Part shown: one piece after another, positions 16,809 to 24,960 of the stretch
Numbering within the stretch: position 1 is the stretch's first letter
Layout: the number at the start of each line of letters is the position of its first letter
Source of the DNA: JANWXD01 sp035575135
Lineage (GTDB): Bacteria > Acidobacteriota > Terriglobia > Bryobacterales > Bryobacteraceae
DNA: 64,000 bases
Direction of reading: 5' to 3'
NCBI GenBank assembly: GCA_035575135.1
Contig: DATLYE010000048.1
Coordinates: 62,001-126,000, forward strand
The notes under the pieces: model-generated
Told to the model about the DNA's origin: nothing
Database searches by the model: none
Seen by the model: only the letters and a program-made list of their open reading frames with translations
Program-made: the position numbers and the translations under genes

Positions 16809-18653
16809 ATGTCCACGATCCAAGTCAAGCCGGAGACATCCTCGCCCAGAGAACTCGAGCGCCGCGTCGTCAATGACTTCAGCATCCAGGTGGCCACGGT
16901 CAACGGGTCGGGGAGTCAGACGGCCAACACGGTCCTGATGCGGGCCATCTTTCAAATGGGAGTCCCGGTTTCGGGCAAGAATTTGTTCCCGTCCAATATT
17001 GCCGGGCTCCCCACCTGGTTCACGATCCGCGCCAGTAAGCATGGCTGGATCGGAAGGAAGAAGGAGATTGACTTTTTGGTGGCGATGAACCCCGAGACGG
17101 CGCGGGAGGATGTGGAGAGCCTCGAGGCCGGGGCCGCGGTCGTCTACGACGAGCCGCTGAAGCTGGACAGCGTGCGGAACGACCTGCACTTCTACCCGGT
17201 TCCGTTCGACAAGCTCGTGGCGCCCGTCTGTCCGGAGGCGCGCCTGCGCAAGCTCGTCCGCAACATGATTTACGACGGCGTGCTGGCGCGCCTGCTGGGG
17301 ATCGAACTCGAGGAGATTCACAAAGCTCTTTACAAGCAGTTCGGGCCGAGGAAGGCCAAGGCGGCGGATCTCAACTGGGGAGCGGTTCAGGCCGGTTTCG
17401 ATTACGCCGACAAGAACTTCACCAAGACGGACCCTTATTACATCGAGCGGATGGACGCCACCCGGGGCAAGATCATCATCGACGGCAACGCCGCCGCGGC
17501 GCTCGGCTGCATCTTTGCGGGCGTGACGGTGGTGACGTGGTATCCCATCACGCCCTCCACGTCCATGATCGAGTCCATGATGGGATATCTCAAGCGCCTG
17601 CGCATTGACAAAGAGACCGGCAAGGCGACCTTTGCGGTGGTGCAGGCGGAAGATGAACTGGCGGCGATCGGAATGGTCATCGGAGCCGGCTGGGCGGGCG
17701 CACGGGCCATGACGGCGACTTCCGGGCCCGGGATCTCTCTCATGGCGGAGTTCACCGGTCTCGGCTACTATGCCGAAGTTCCCGCGGTGATCTTCGACGT
17801 GCAGCGCGTGGGTCCCTCTACCGGGCTGCCCACGCGCACCCAGCAGGGGGATATCCTCTTCGTCGCTACGCTGTCGCATGGCGACACCCGGCACCCCATG
17901 CTGTTCCCCTCCTCGCCCGAGGAGTGCTTCACCATGGCCCAGGACGCCTTCGATCTGGCCGAGGAGTTCCAGACGCCCGTCTTCGTCATGATGGACCTGG
18001 ATCTCGGCATGAATAACTGGATGGCCGATCCGTTCCCCTATCCGGACCGGCCTCTGCGGCGCGGTAAGGTGCTCCGGAAAGAAGATCTGGAGCGCCTGGG
18101 GAGCTTCGCCCGGTATGCCGACGTGGACGGCGACGGAGTAGGCTACCGCACCTTGCCCGGAACGGATCATCCGGCGGCCGCCTATTTTACGCGCGGCAGT
18201 GGACACAACGAGAAGGCCCAGTACAGCGAGCGGCCCGACGACTACATCCGCAACATGGACCGGCTGGCGCGCAAGTTCGAAACGATCCGCAAGCACATGC
18301 CGCCTCCGGAGCTCGTGCTCAACGACCGGGCTTCCATCGGTCTGATTTGCTACGGAACCTCGCGCTATGCCGTCGAAGAAAGCCGCGAACAGCTCCTGCG
18401 CGAATACGGCCTGGAAACCGGCTACCTGCGGCTCAAAGCATTCCCCTTCACACCGGAAGTCGCCGATTTCGTAGACCGGCATGCGCGCGTCTACGTGGTC
18501 GAGCAGAACCGGGACGCACAGATGGTGTTACTGCTACGCATGGAACTGGAGCCGGAGCAGATCGCCAAACTGCGCAGCGTGCGCTACTACGGCGGACTGC
18601 CCATCGACGCCCGCACCGTGACGGATGAGATCGTAGCTCGGGAGGGTCTATGA
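16809..18653 (+). CDS. korA: 2-oxoacid:ferredoxin oxidoreductase, fused gamma-alpha subunit
   Basis: Part of 2-oxoglutarate:ferredoxin oxidoreductase, which oxidatively decarboxylates 2-oxoglutarate to succinyl-CoA and reduces ferredoxin (or runs in reverse in reductive TCA). The 614-residue protein fuses an N-terminal gamma domain (residues 15-190, VNGSGSQTANTVLMRAIFQM) to an alpha domain beginning near 215, with the WYPITPSTSMIE motif near 240 that binds the thiamine-diphosphate partner, and ATSGPGISLMAEF near 300. The fusion and the partner korB of 346 residues are typical of bacterial Kor/OorAB. The ATGA overlap with korB shows coupling. 2-oxoglutarate is preferred over other 2-oxoacids by the two-subunit organisation; substrate is not proven. 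Confidence 0.93.
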   Translation: MSTIQVKPETSSPRELERRVVNDFSIQVATVNGSGSQTANTVLMRAIFQMGVPVSGKNLFPSNIAGLPTWFTIRASKHGWIGRKKEIDFLVAMNPETAREDVESLEAGAAVVYDEPLKLDSVRNDLHFYPVPFDKLVAPVCPEARLRKLVRNMIYDGVLARLLGIELEEIHKALYKQFGPRKAKAADLNWGAVQAGFDYADKNFTKTDPYYIERMDATRGKIIIDGNAAAALGCIFAGVTVVTWYPITPSTSMIESMMGYLKRLRIDKETGKATFAVVQAEDELAAIGMVIGAGWAGARAMTATSGPGISLMAEFTGLGYYAEVPAVIFDVQRVGPSTGLPTRTQQGDILFVATLSHGDTRHPMLFPSSPEECFTMAQDAFDLAEEFQTPVFVMMDLDLGMNNWMADPFPYPDRPLRRGKVLRKEDLERLGSFARYADVDGDGVGYRTLPGTDHPAAAYFTRGSGHNEKAQYSERPDDYIRNMDRLARKFETIRKHMPPPELVLNDRASIGLICYGTSRYAVEESREQLLREYGLETGYLRLKAFPFTPEVADFVDRHARVYVVEQNRDAQMVLLLRMELEPEQIAKLRSVRYYGGLPIDARTVTDEIVAREGL

Positions 18654-19690
18654 GCACCGCGACCGCCCCTCCGAAAAAGACCAATCGCGTAGGCCTGGAA
18701 ATCGCCAGCTACAAGGGCGGCAAGACCACGCTCTGCGCCGGCTGCGGGCACAACGCCATCTCGGAGCGGCTCATCGAATGCTTCTTCGAGATGGGGATCT
18801 ATCCCTGGCGGGTGGCCAAGTTTTCCGGTATCGGTTGCTCCTCCAAGTCGCCGGCCTACTTCCTGAGCCTGGCCCACGGATTCAACGCCGTGCACGGGCG
18901 CGCGCCGGCGGTGGGCACCGGTGCCATGCTGGCCAACCGGCATCTCATCGGCGTGACGGTGAGCGGTGACGGAGACACGGCCTCCATCGGACTCGGGCAG
19001 TTCTGCCACATGCTCCGCCGCAACGTCCCGATGATTTACATCATCGAGGACAACGGCGTCTACGGACTCACCAAGGGTCAGTTCTCGGCCACGGCGGACG
19101 TGGGCTCCCGCCTCAAGACGGGCGTGGTCAACGACCTTCCGCCCATTGATACCTGTCTGCTCGGCATCGAACTCGGGGCCACGTTTGTGGCGCGTTCGTT
19201 TTCCGGAGACAAGAAGCAGCTTCAGGCCATCCTGAAGGCGGCCATCGCGCACCGCGGCCTTTCGGTAATCGACGTGATCTCCCCCTGCGTGACCTTCAAC
19301 GATCATGAGGGCTCCACCAAGAGTTACTCCTACATGAAGGAGCACGATCTGCCGCTGCACGAACTCGGCTTCGTCCCGGCTTTCGAGGACATTTCAGTGG
19401 AGATGGCCGAAGGAGAGGTGCGCGAGGTGACGCTGCACGACGGCTCCCGCATCGTGCTCCGCAAGCTCGGGCGGGACTACGATCCGACGGACAAACTCAA
19501 CGCGATCCGAACGCTTCATGAGGCGCACGCCAACGGCCAGGTCGTCACCGGGATCCTCTACGTCAACCCGGAAGCGAAGAATTTCATCGAGCTGCTGAAC
19601 CTCGTGGATGAGCCGCTGGCCACGCTGCCCGAAAGCAAAGTCCGGCCGCCGAATGAGGCGCTGGACGAGATCATGGAAGAGCTCCGCTGA
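18650..19690 (+). CDS. korB: 2-oxoacid:ferredoxin oxidoreductase, beta subunit (TPP-binding)
   Basis: Thiamine-diphosphate and [4Fe-4S] subunit of the Kor enzyme. The 346-residue protein has the TLCAGCGHNAIS cysteine motif near residue 27, GIGCSSKSPAYF, a TPP motif GDGDTASIGLGQFCHMLRRN near 105, and IEDNGVYGLTKGQ near 130. The C-terminal part contains SPCVTFNDHEGSTKSY, typical of Kor/Oor beta chains. It overlaps korA by 4 bases and precedes trmJ by 6 bases. Ferredoxin for the reaction is not encoded nearby; the ferredoxin-like domains in the 21 kb FAD protein or the HdrD-like gene could receive electrons, which is inference. Confidence 0.94.
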   Translation: MSTATAPPKKTNRVGLEIASYKGGKTTLCAGCGHNAISERLIECFFEMGIYPWRVAKFSGIGCSSKSPAYFLSLAHGFNAVHGRAPAVGTGAMLANRHLIGVTVSGDGDTASIGLGQFCHMLRRNVPMIYIIEDNGVYGLTKGQFSATADVGSRLKTGVVNDLPPIDTCLLGIELGATFVARSFSGDKKQLQAILKAAIAHRGLSVIDVISPCVTFNDHEGSTKSYSYMKEHDLPLHELGFVPAFEDISVEMAEGEVREVTLHDGSRIVLRKLGRDYDPTDKLNAIRTLHEAHANGQVVTGILYVNPEAKNFIELLNLVDEPLATLPESKVRPPNEALDEIMEELR

Positions 19691-19696
19691 ACTACG

Positions 19697-20479
19697 GTGA
19701 GCACAGGCGAGGTTCCGGTTGCGCCGCAGCGCGGCGGCATGGCGCCGGCGTCCGCACCGCCGGACGTCTGTATCGTACTGGTGGCGCCCCGCAATCCGCT
19801 GAACATCGGCGCCGCCGCCCGGGCAATGAGCAACTTCGGATTCTCGCGCCTCCGCCTCGTCAACCCCTACCACGTGGCGTTTGAAGAAGCGCGTTCCGCC
19901 GTCAACGCCGCCCACGTGCTGCGAGCGGCCGTCGAGCACGCCACCGTGGCCGATGCGGTGGCGGACTGTACGCTCGTCGTGGGTACCACGGATGCCGCGC
20001 ACCGGGACTTGCAGCACCCGGTGCGGCGCCTGGAGCAGGCCGCCCGGCTGATTCGCAGCCACCCGGGCCCGGTGGCGCTCTTGTTCGGCTCGGAAAAATT
20101 CGGACTCTCAACCGATGACCTGGCGCACTGCCACTGGTTGCTGCGCATCCCGACGCGCGAGGAACACCCGGCCATGAACCTGGGTCAGGCCGTGGCGGTC
20201 TGCCTCTATGAACTCGTGCGGCATCCGCTCGTGCGCGCGCCGAAGCGCCCGCGGCCGGCGACGGCGGAGGAGCTCGAGCGGCTCACCGTGCAGCTTCTGG
20301 AGGCGCTGAGCCGGAGCGGCTACGTCAACCCGTGTACTTGGGCGTCGACAACAGCCAAGGTCCGGCGTCTGGTGCGCCGTCTGTCGCTTTCAAGCGCCGA
20401 TGCCGCCGTCTGGACGGGAATGCTGCGGCAGATCAACTGGAAACTCCGGTCCGGTGGGGAGGGAGGAGAGAGCCGATGA
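19697..20479 (+). CDS. trmJ: tRNA 2'-O-methyltransferase TrmJ-like (SPOUT family)
   Basis: Predicted S-adenosylmethionine-dependent methylation of the 2'-OH of tRNA residue 32. The 260-residue protein has the TrmJ/TrmH motif 1 PRNPLNIGAAARAMSNFG near residue 35, motif 2 ALLFGSEKFGLSTDDL near 130, and motif 3 IPTREEHPAMNLGQAVAV near 155, which together form the trefoil knot. The C-terminal 80 residues are helical, as in TrmJ. The start is GTG at 19697, 6 bases after korB. TrmH-type specificity for another position cannot be excluded from motifs alone, but the length and C-terminal extension suit TrmJ. Confidence 0.88.
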   Translation: MSTGEVPVAPQRGGMAPASAPPDVCIVLVAPRNPLNIGAAARAMSNFGFSRLRLVNPYHVAFEEARSAVNAAHVLRAAVEHATVADAVADCTLVVGTTDAAHRDLQHPVRRLEQAARLIRSHPGPVALLFGSEKFGLSTDDLAHCHWLLRIPTREEHPAMNLGQAVAVCLYELVRHPLVRAPKRPRPATAEELERLTVQLLEALSRSGYVNPCTWASTTAKVRRLVRRLSLSSADAAVWTGMLRQINWKLRSGGEGGESR

Positions 20480-20712
20480 GCAAAGTGGATCTGCATTTCA
20501 AGCTGCTGCGACCCCTCGACGAGACTCTGCTGGATCGCTTGGCCGCCGCGCATGGCATCTACGGGATTCTGCGTGTGGTTCCGCGGATGGATTCCAACGA
20601 GCTCGAAGTGGTCTACGACGCTTCCCGGCTGAGCGCAGGCGAGGTCGAGGCCGAGCTTTGCCGGCTGGGGCTGCCGATCGAGCGGGGCACGGTGGCGCAA
20701 GCGCGGCGCTAG
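20476..20712 (+). CDS. Small ferredoxin-fold (HMA-like) protein without CxxC
   Basis: A 78-residue protein whose pattern VDLHFKLLRPLDETLLDRL, then YGILRVVPRMDSNELEVVYD, then a helix (GEVEAELCRLGLPIE) fits the beta-alpha-beta-beta-alpha-beta layout of heavy-metal-associated (HMA) domains. The metal-binding CxxC that normally sits at the start of the first helix is absent; the only cysteine is near residue 65. The ATG at 20476 overlaps the trmJ stop by 4 bases. It might be a protein-interaction or small-ligand domain rather than a metal chaperone. I cannot name a family for it. Confidence 0.6.
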   Translation: MSKVDLHFKLLRPLDETLLDRLAAAHGIYGILRVVPRMDSNELEVVYDASRLSAGEVEAELCRLGLPIERGTVAQARR

Positions 20713-20836
20713 GATCCTTTCGTTTGTAGGACCGGATCTTTTGGAAGGCCTGATCTTCGACACGCGAGCTCGGGACAAGCCTCCCATGCCGCGCAGCGGG
20801 TCGGCGGATTTCCGCAGCCTTCCGTGTCCTCGCTAT

Positions 20837-20858
20837 TTCCAGGGGTCCACGCCTGGAA
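20837..20858 (+). other. Intergenic stem-loop in the 20713-21010 gap
   Basis: TTCCAGG (20837-20843) and CCTGGAA (20852-20858) pair perfectly around an 8-base loop. It lies in the 298-base gap between the 78-aa gene and the respiratory operon. I see no credible coding frame in the gap; its 3' end holds the CRP-type site and promoter. The hairpin may be a weak terminator or part of a leader-like region, but has no uridine run after it. Confidence 0.3.
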
Positions 20859-20953
20859 GATTCCTGCCGCGCCGGAAGCGGCACCCTCGGAGGAGAAGCG
20901 GGAGCGAATCGCCGCCCGGCGCGTACTTCTTTGAGTGGGGTCCCGTCCGAGAG

Positions 20954-20969
20954 TGTGACTTCGGTCACC
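20954..20969 (+). promoter_or_regulatory. CRP/FNR-family-type palindromic site
   Basis: TGTGA, six bases, TCACC: nine of the ten half-site positions match the CRP consensus, with GTGAC and GTCAC pairing around TTCG. Its centre lies about 42 bases before the predicted transcript start near 21004, the class II activator position. It could bind a CRP/FNR-family factor and couple the operon to respiratory or redox state. Confidence 0.55.
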
Positions 20970-20991
20970 AGATTTTAAGAAATGCAGGTCT

Positions 20992-20997
20992 TATACT
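20992..20997 (+). promoter_or_regulatory. -10 element (TATACT) of the respiratory operon
   Basis: TATACT lies 14 bases before the ATG at 21011, giving a leader of about 7 bases. No -35 element is visible, as expected for an activator-dependent promoter with a site centred about -42. Confidence 0.5.
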
Positions 20998-21010
20998 ATG
21001 ATTCGCCCGG

Positions 21011-22924
21011 ATGACGCGGCTCAAAGTCCAGGTTCCCGAGGAGCACTACCAGCGCGGTCTGATCGCCTGCCAGGTCGCCTGTCCGGTGCACACCGACGCG
21101 CGGGGCTACGTACGCGCCATTGCGGAAGGCCGTTTCGAAGAAGCCTACCTGATTGCGCGGGGACCCAACCCCTTCGCCTCCATCTGCGGCCGGATCTGCG
21201 GGGCGCCCTGCGAGGCGGCATGCCGGCGGGGTAAAGTGCCGCGGGTGGACGACGACGGCCATTTCGTGGCTCATGACCGCCCCGTCGCCATACGGGCTCT
21301 CAAGCGCTTCGCCTGCGAACTGGCCGGTCCCGAGACGCGCCCTACCGAGGAGGTCCTGCGCGCGCTTCGCTCGTACGTGCCACGCGTCGCCGCGGATGCC
21401 GAGGAAATGGCGGCGATGCTGCGCGCCGCAGTCGAAGGGCGCATCCGCAAGGCATCGGGCGAGCTGGTGGCCATCATCGGCGCGGGGCCGGCCGGCCTGT
21501 CGGCGGCGCACGATCTGGCGCTGCTCGGTTTCCGCCCGGTAGTGTTCGAGATGGAGCCTCTGCCGGCGGGCATGCTGGCGGTGGGTGTTCCGGCCTACCG
21601 CCTCCCGCGGGAACTCATTGCGCGCGAAGTGGCGGTCATTGAAGCGCTCGGAGTGGACATCCGCTGCAGGGTGACCGTCGGAAAGGACATCTCGCTTCGT
21701 CAGTTGCGGCGTGATTACGCGGCGGTGGTCATTGCGGTGGGGGCCAAGTCCTCCCGGGCCCTGGGATTGCCAGGAGAGCGCGGCCCGCGGGTTTACGGGG
21801 GAGTGGATCTGCTCCGGGCCGTGGCGCTCGGCTCGCGGCTGGACATCGGCCGCGACGTGGTCGTCATCGGCGGCGGCAATGTCGCCTACGACGTGGCGCG
21901 CACCGTGCTGCGGCAGATCGCCTATGACACCGCGCGCACCGCCGCCCGCCTTCCGGAAACGGCCCGGGTCCGGCTGGTGTCCCTCGAGAGTCTCGAGGAG
22001 ATGCCCGCCGACACCATCGAGATTCTCGAGGGCGATGAAGAAGGCATCGAGAGGCTCAACGGCTGGGGGCCCGTGGAAGTGCTTCGGGATGGCGGCGGCA
22101 ACGTGACGGGGGTGGTCTTTCGTCGCTGCCTCCGCGCTTACGACGAGCGGCGGCAATTCGCGCCGCTCTTTGACGACGCCGTCCGCCAGACGATCCCCTG
22201 CGATACGGTGCTGCTGGCGGTGGGTCAGGCTCCCGTGCTCGATTTTTTGCAAGACGGCGGCGAGGATATCGAGCTGGTCCGGCCGGGTTGGCCGAAGACG
22301 GATCCCGTCACGCTCCAGACCACGGCGCCGGGCGTCTTCGTCGCCGGGGATTTGGCGCACGGCACGCGGCTGCTGATCGATGCCGTGGCTTCCGGAAAAG
22401 CCGCTGCCCGCTCGGTGTACCGCTACCTGACGGGACGAAGCCTCGAACCGGACGTGCTGACCGCCCACCTGGTCCTGCCCCGCTACTGCCGGGAACGAGG
22501 ATATGAGGCCCTGCGGCGCGTTCCGGTCCCCGTGCGCCCGCCCGAGGAGCGGCTGGAACGGCCGGACGTGCTCGTCGAAATCGGCTACGACCGGGATCAG
22601 GCCATGCGCGAAGCTTCGCGCTGCCTCGATTGCGGCGTGAGCCCTGTCTTTGATGGTTCTCGCTGCGTGCTGTGCGGCGGCTGTGTGGACGTCTGTCCCA
22701 CACAGTGTCTGAAGCTGGTGCCGCTCAGTCAGCTGGAGCCCTGCGAAGAGCTGGCTTCCGTCCTCGAACACCTGCTCGGACCGGAGGCGTCGCTCGAGGA
22801 GAACTCGGCGATTCTCAAAGACGAAGACCGCTGTATCCGCTGCGCCCTGTGCGTCAAGCGATGTCCGGCGGATGCCATCGCCATGGAACGTTTCCTATTC
22901 ACCACCACCTGGAGGACCGTATGA
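21011..22924 (+). CDS. GltD-like FAD/NAD(P) oxidoreductase with ferredoxin domains
   Basis: Predicted flavoprotein that links NAD(P)H or ferredoxin to the electron chain encoded downstream. The 637-residue protein has an N-terminal Fer4_20-type cysteine region (CQVACPVHTDARGYV and CGRICGAPCEAACRRG), an FAD Rossmann motif IIGAGPAGLSAAHDLALLGF near residue 157, an NAD(P) motif VVIGGGNVAYDVARTVLRQ near residue 287, a GDLAHGTRLLIDAVASGKAA site near 450, and a C-terminal two-cluster [4Fe-4S] ferredoxin module (CVLCGGCVDVCPTQC; CIRCALCVKRCPADA). The N-terminal half resembles the glutamate synthase small subunit. It overlaps the Rieske gene by 4 bases and starts the eight-gene operon. It has no export signal and so is cytoplasmic. 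Confidence 0.85.
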   Translation: MTRLKVQVPEEHYQRGLIACQVACPVHTDARGYVRAIAEGRFEEAYLIARGPNPFASICGRICGAPCEAACRRGKVPRVDDDGHFVAHDRPVAIRALKRFACELAGPETRPTEEVLRALRSYVPRVAADAEEMAAMLRAAVEGRIRKASGELVAIIGAGPAGLSAAHDLALLGFRPVVFEMEPLPAGMLAVGVPAYRLPRELIAREVAVIEALGVDIRCRVTVGKDISLRQLRRDYAAVVIAVGAKSSRALGLPGERGPRVYGGVDLLRAVALGSRLDIGRDVVVIGGGNVAYDVARTVLRQIAYDTARTAARLPETARVRLVSLESLEEMPADTIEILEGDEEGIERLNGWGPVEVLRDGGGNVTGVVFRRCLRAYDERRQFAPLFDDAVRQTIPCDTVLLAVGQAPVLDFLQDGGEDIELVRPGWPKTDPVTLQTTAPGVFVAGDLAHGTRLLIDAVASGKAAARSVYRYLTGRSLEPDVLTAHLVLPRYCRERGYEALRRVPVPVRPPEERLERPDVLVEIGYDRDQAMREASRCLDCGVSPVFDGSRCVLCGGCVDVCPTQCLKLVPLSQLEPCEELASVLEHLLGPEASLEENSAILKDEDRCIRCALCVKRCPADAIAMERFLFTTTWRTV

Positions 22925-23406
22925 CCGTGCGAGCCGGGACTCCGCGCTCCCGCCTGGATCCGGAGCCAGTACCCCGTCGGGACCTGCTGGGGCTGGCTTC
23001 GCTGTGGTCGGCCGGAGCTGCGCTCCTGTTTTCCCTGATCGGCATGCTGCGCCTGCCCAAGGCGGCGGTCTTGGCGTCGCCCAGCAAAAAGTTTCGGGTC
23101 AGCCTGCCGGAGACGCTGGCGCCCGACACGCCCTTTGTACCGCCCGGACGGGCGGTGGCCCTGTTCCGCGACGCCCAGGGCGTCTACGCCATTTCGACCG
23201 TCTGTACGCACCTGGGCTGTATCGTGCGGCCTTCGGCTTCCGGCTTCGAGTGTCCCTGTCACGGCTCTCGTTTCGCTCCAGACGGAAGTGTGATCAAAGG
23301 GCCGGCGCCTAAGCCCCTTCCCTGGCTGAAAGTGGCGGCGGCAGGTGGCGAATGGATCATTGACGAAGCCGTTACGGTCCCACCGGGAACGAGGGTCGCT
23401 TCATGA
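22921..23406 (+). CDS. Rieske [2Fe-2S] protein, membrane-anchored
   Basis: Electron-transfer subunit of a quinol:cytochrome c-type complex. The 161-residue protein has a twin-arginine region (RRDLLGLASL) followed by one membrane helix (residues 25-45), then the Rieske domain with the two cluster boxes CTHLGC (near residue 99) and CPCHGS (near 117). The length and anchor match bc1/b6f Rieske proteins. It overlaps the FAD gene and the cytochrome b gene by 4 bases on each side. The twin arginines suggest Tat-dependent insertion, as known for Rieske proteins. Confidence 0.95.
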   Translation: MTVRAGTPRSRLDPEPVPRRDLLGLASLWSAGAALLFSLIGMLRLPKAAVLASPSKKFRVSLPETLAPDTPFVPPGRAVALFRDAQGVYAISTVCTHLGCIVRPSASGFECPCHGSRFAPDGSVIKGPAPKPLPWLKVAAAGGEWIIDEAVTVPPGTRVAS

Positions 23407-24956
23407 GTACGGCAGTTGACCCCCGCCCGGCGCTGCGCGAGTTCGCCGAGAACCTGCGCCAGGCGCCTCGCCGGATCCTCGAGTCGGCGCTCCGTACGGG
23501 CAAACCCGTCACCGACCGGTCGCGCTCCCTCTTCGTCTTCGGCAATGTCTTCCTGCATCTGCACCCGGTGCGTACGCACCGGTGGACCCTGCGGTGGAGC
23601 ACGACGCTGGGCTTAGGCATCGCCAGTGCGGCCGCCTTCCTGATCACGCTGGTGACCGGGATTCTCCTAATGTTCTATTACAAGCCCTACCCGGAGGTGG
23701 CCTACGAGTCCATGAAGGACATCCACTTCGTCGTACCCACCGGGCGTTTCATCCGGAACATTCACCGCTGGGCGGCCAACGTCATGGTGGTCACGGTGAT
23801 CCTTCACATGGCCCGGGTCTTTTACACCGCCTCCTACCGCCGGCCGCGCGAGTTCAACTGGCTCGTAGGCATGGGCCTGCTGGTGACCACCTTGGCGCTG
23901 GCATTCACCGGTTACTTGCTCCCGTGGGATCAGCTGGCCTACTGGGCGATTACCATCGGCGCCAATATCGCCCAGTCACCCCGGGAGCTCACCGACGCGC
24001 TCGGCATCACGGAGTGGTTCGACCCGGGAGGACTGCAACGACTGTTGCTGCTCGGCTCGGACACTGTGGGGCCGGAGGCTCTGATTCGCTTCTACATCCT
24101 CCACGTGATGATCCTCCCGCTCGTGCTGGTCCTGCTGATGGCGGTTCACTTCTGGCGGGTACGCAAGGACGGAGGCATCGCGCGGCCCGCAGACGCGGAC
24201 CGCCGTCTGGGCCCGCCGCCCGGAGAGATCTATCCGGTGTTTACACAGGCCCCGACCAAGACTTATCAACTGGCGGCCATCGTGCGGGGCCGCACGCCTG
24301 CGGTGGGCAACGGGCCCGAGAACACTGTGCCTTCGATGCCCCACCTGTTCTACGCCGAGCTGGGCGTGCTCATGCTGGTGACCTTCATCTGCCTGGCGCT
24401 CTCCCTGCTGTGGGATGCTCCGCTCAAGGAATTGGCCAATCCGCTGGTTCCCGAGAACCCGGCCAAGGCGCCCTGGTACTTCCTCGGGATTCAGGAGCTG
24501 GTTTCGTTTTCCGCCTTTATGGGAGGCATCGGCATTCCCACGCTGGTCGTCATCGGTCTTGGCCTGATCCCGTACCTGGATCGCGAGCAGCAGGGAACCG
24601 CGGAGTGGTTTGGAGGGCCGGGCGGGCGGCGGCTTGTGATCCAGTCCTTGATGTTCGGACTGGCGGCCGTGGTTGCCGTCGAGGCGTTCGCGATCCGTTT
24701 CGGATGGATTCGCGAGTGGTTCCCCAACGCGCCGCAACTGCTGGTGATTCTCGTCAACCCGGCTACGGTGCTCACCCTGATTTATGCGCTCTACTCCGTG
24801 CACATGGTCCGGCGATATAACTCCGCGCGGGCGGGGGCGCTGGCGTTGTTCACCTGTTTTCTCTGCGGTTTTGTGGTGACCACCGTGATCGGCACGTATT
24901 TCCGCGGCCCGAACTGGGTGTTCTACTGGTCCCCGGCCGACTGGCCGCGGCATTGA
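23403..24956 (+). CDS. Cytochrome b, b6-type with fused subunit-IV region
   Basis: Quinol-oxidising membrane subunit with two haems b. The 517-residue protein has about eight or nine membrane segments. The haem ligands are H121 and H135 (14 apart) in helix B and H234 and H249 (15 apart) in helix D; the 15-residue spacing of the second pair is that of cytochrome b6 rather than mitochondrial-type cytochrome b. GYLLPWDQLAYWA is conserved. The C-terminal half (residues 290-517) corresponds to subunit IV, so the b6 and IV parts are fused. It overlaps the Rieske gene by 4 bases and precedes the cytochrome c by 4 bases. No cytochrome c1 or f lies in the operon. Confidence 0.93.
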   Translation: MSTAVDPRPALREFAENLRQAPRRILESALRTGKPVTDRSRSLFVFGNVFLHLHPVRTHRWTLRWSTTLGLGIASAAAFLITLVTGILLMFYYKPYPEVAYESMKDIHFVVPTGRFIRNIHRWAANVMVVTVILHMARVFYTASYRRPREFNWLVGMGLLVTTLALAFTGYLLPWDQLAYWAITIGANIAQSPRELTDALGITEWFDPGGLQRLLLLGSDTVGPEALIRFYILHVMILPLVLVLLMAVHFWRVRKDGGIARPADADRRLGPPPGEIYPVFTQAPTKTYQLAAIVRGRTPAVGNGPENTVPSMPHLFYAELGVLMLVTFICLALSLLWDAPLKELANPLVPENPAKAPWYFLGIQELVSFSAFMGGIGIPTLVVIGLGLIPYLDREQQGTAEWFGGPGGRRLVIQSLMFGLAAVVAVEAFAIRFGWIREWFPNAPQLLVILVNPATVLTLIYALYSVHMVRRYNSARAGALALFTCFLCGFVVTTVIGTYFRGPNWVFYWSPADWPRH

Positions 24957-24960
24957 GGCC

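Noticed and set aside
20741..21001. 86-aa plus-strand frame in the gap before the respiratory operon
   Set aside because: No family pattern, weak start, and it runs across the CRP-type site and -10 box.
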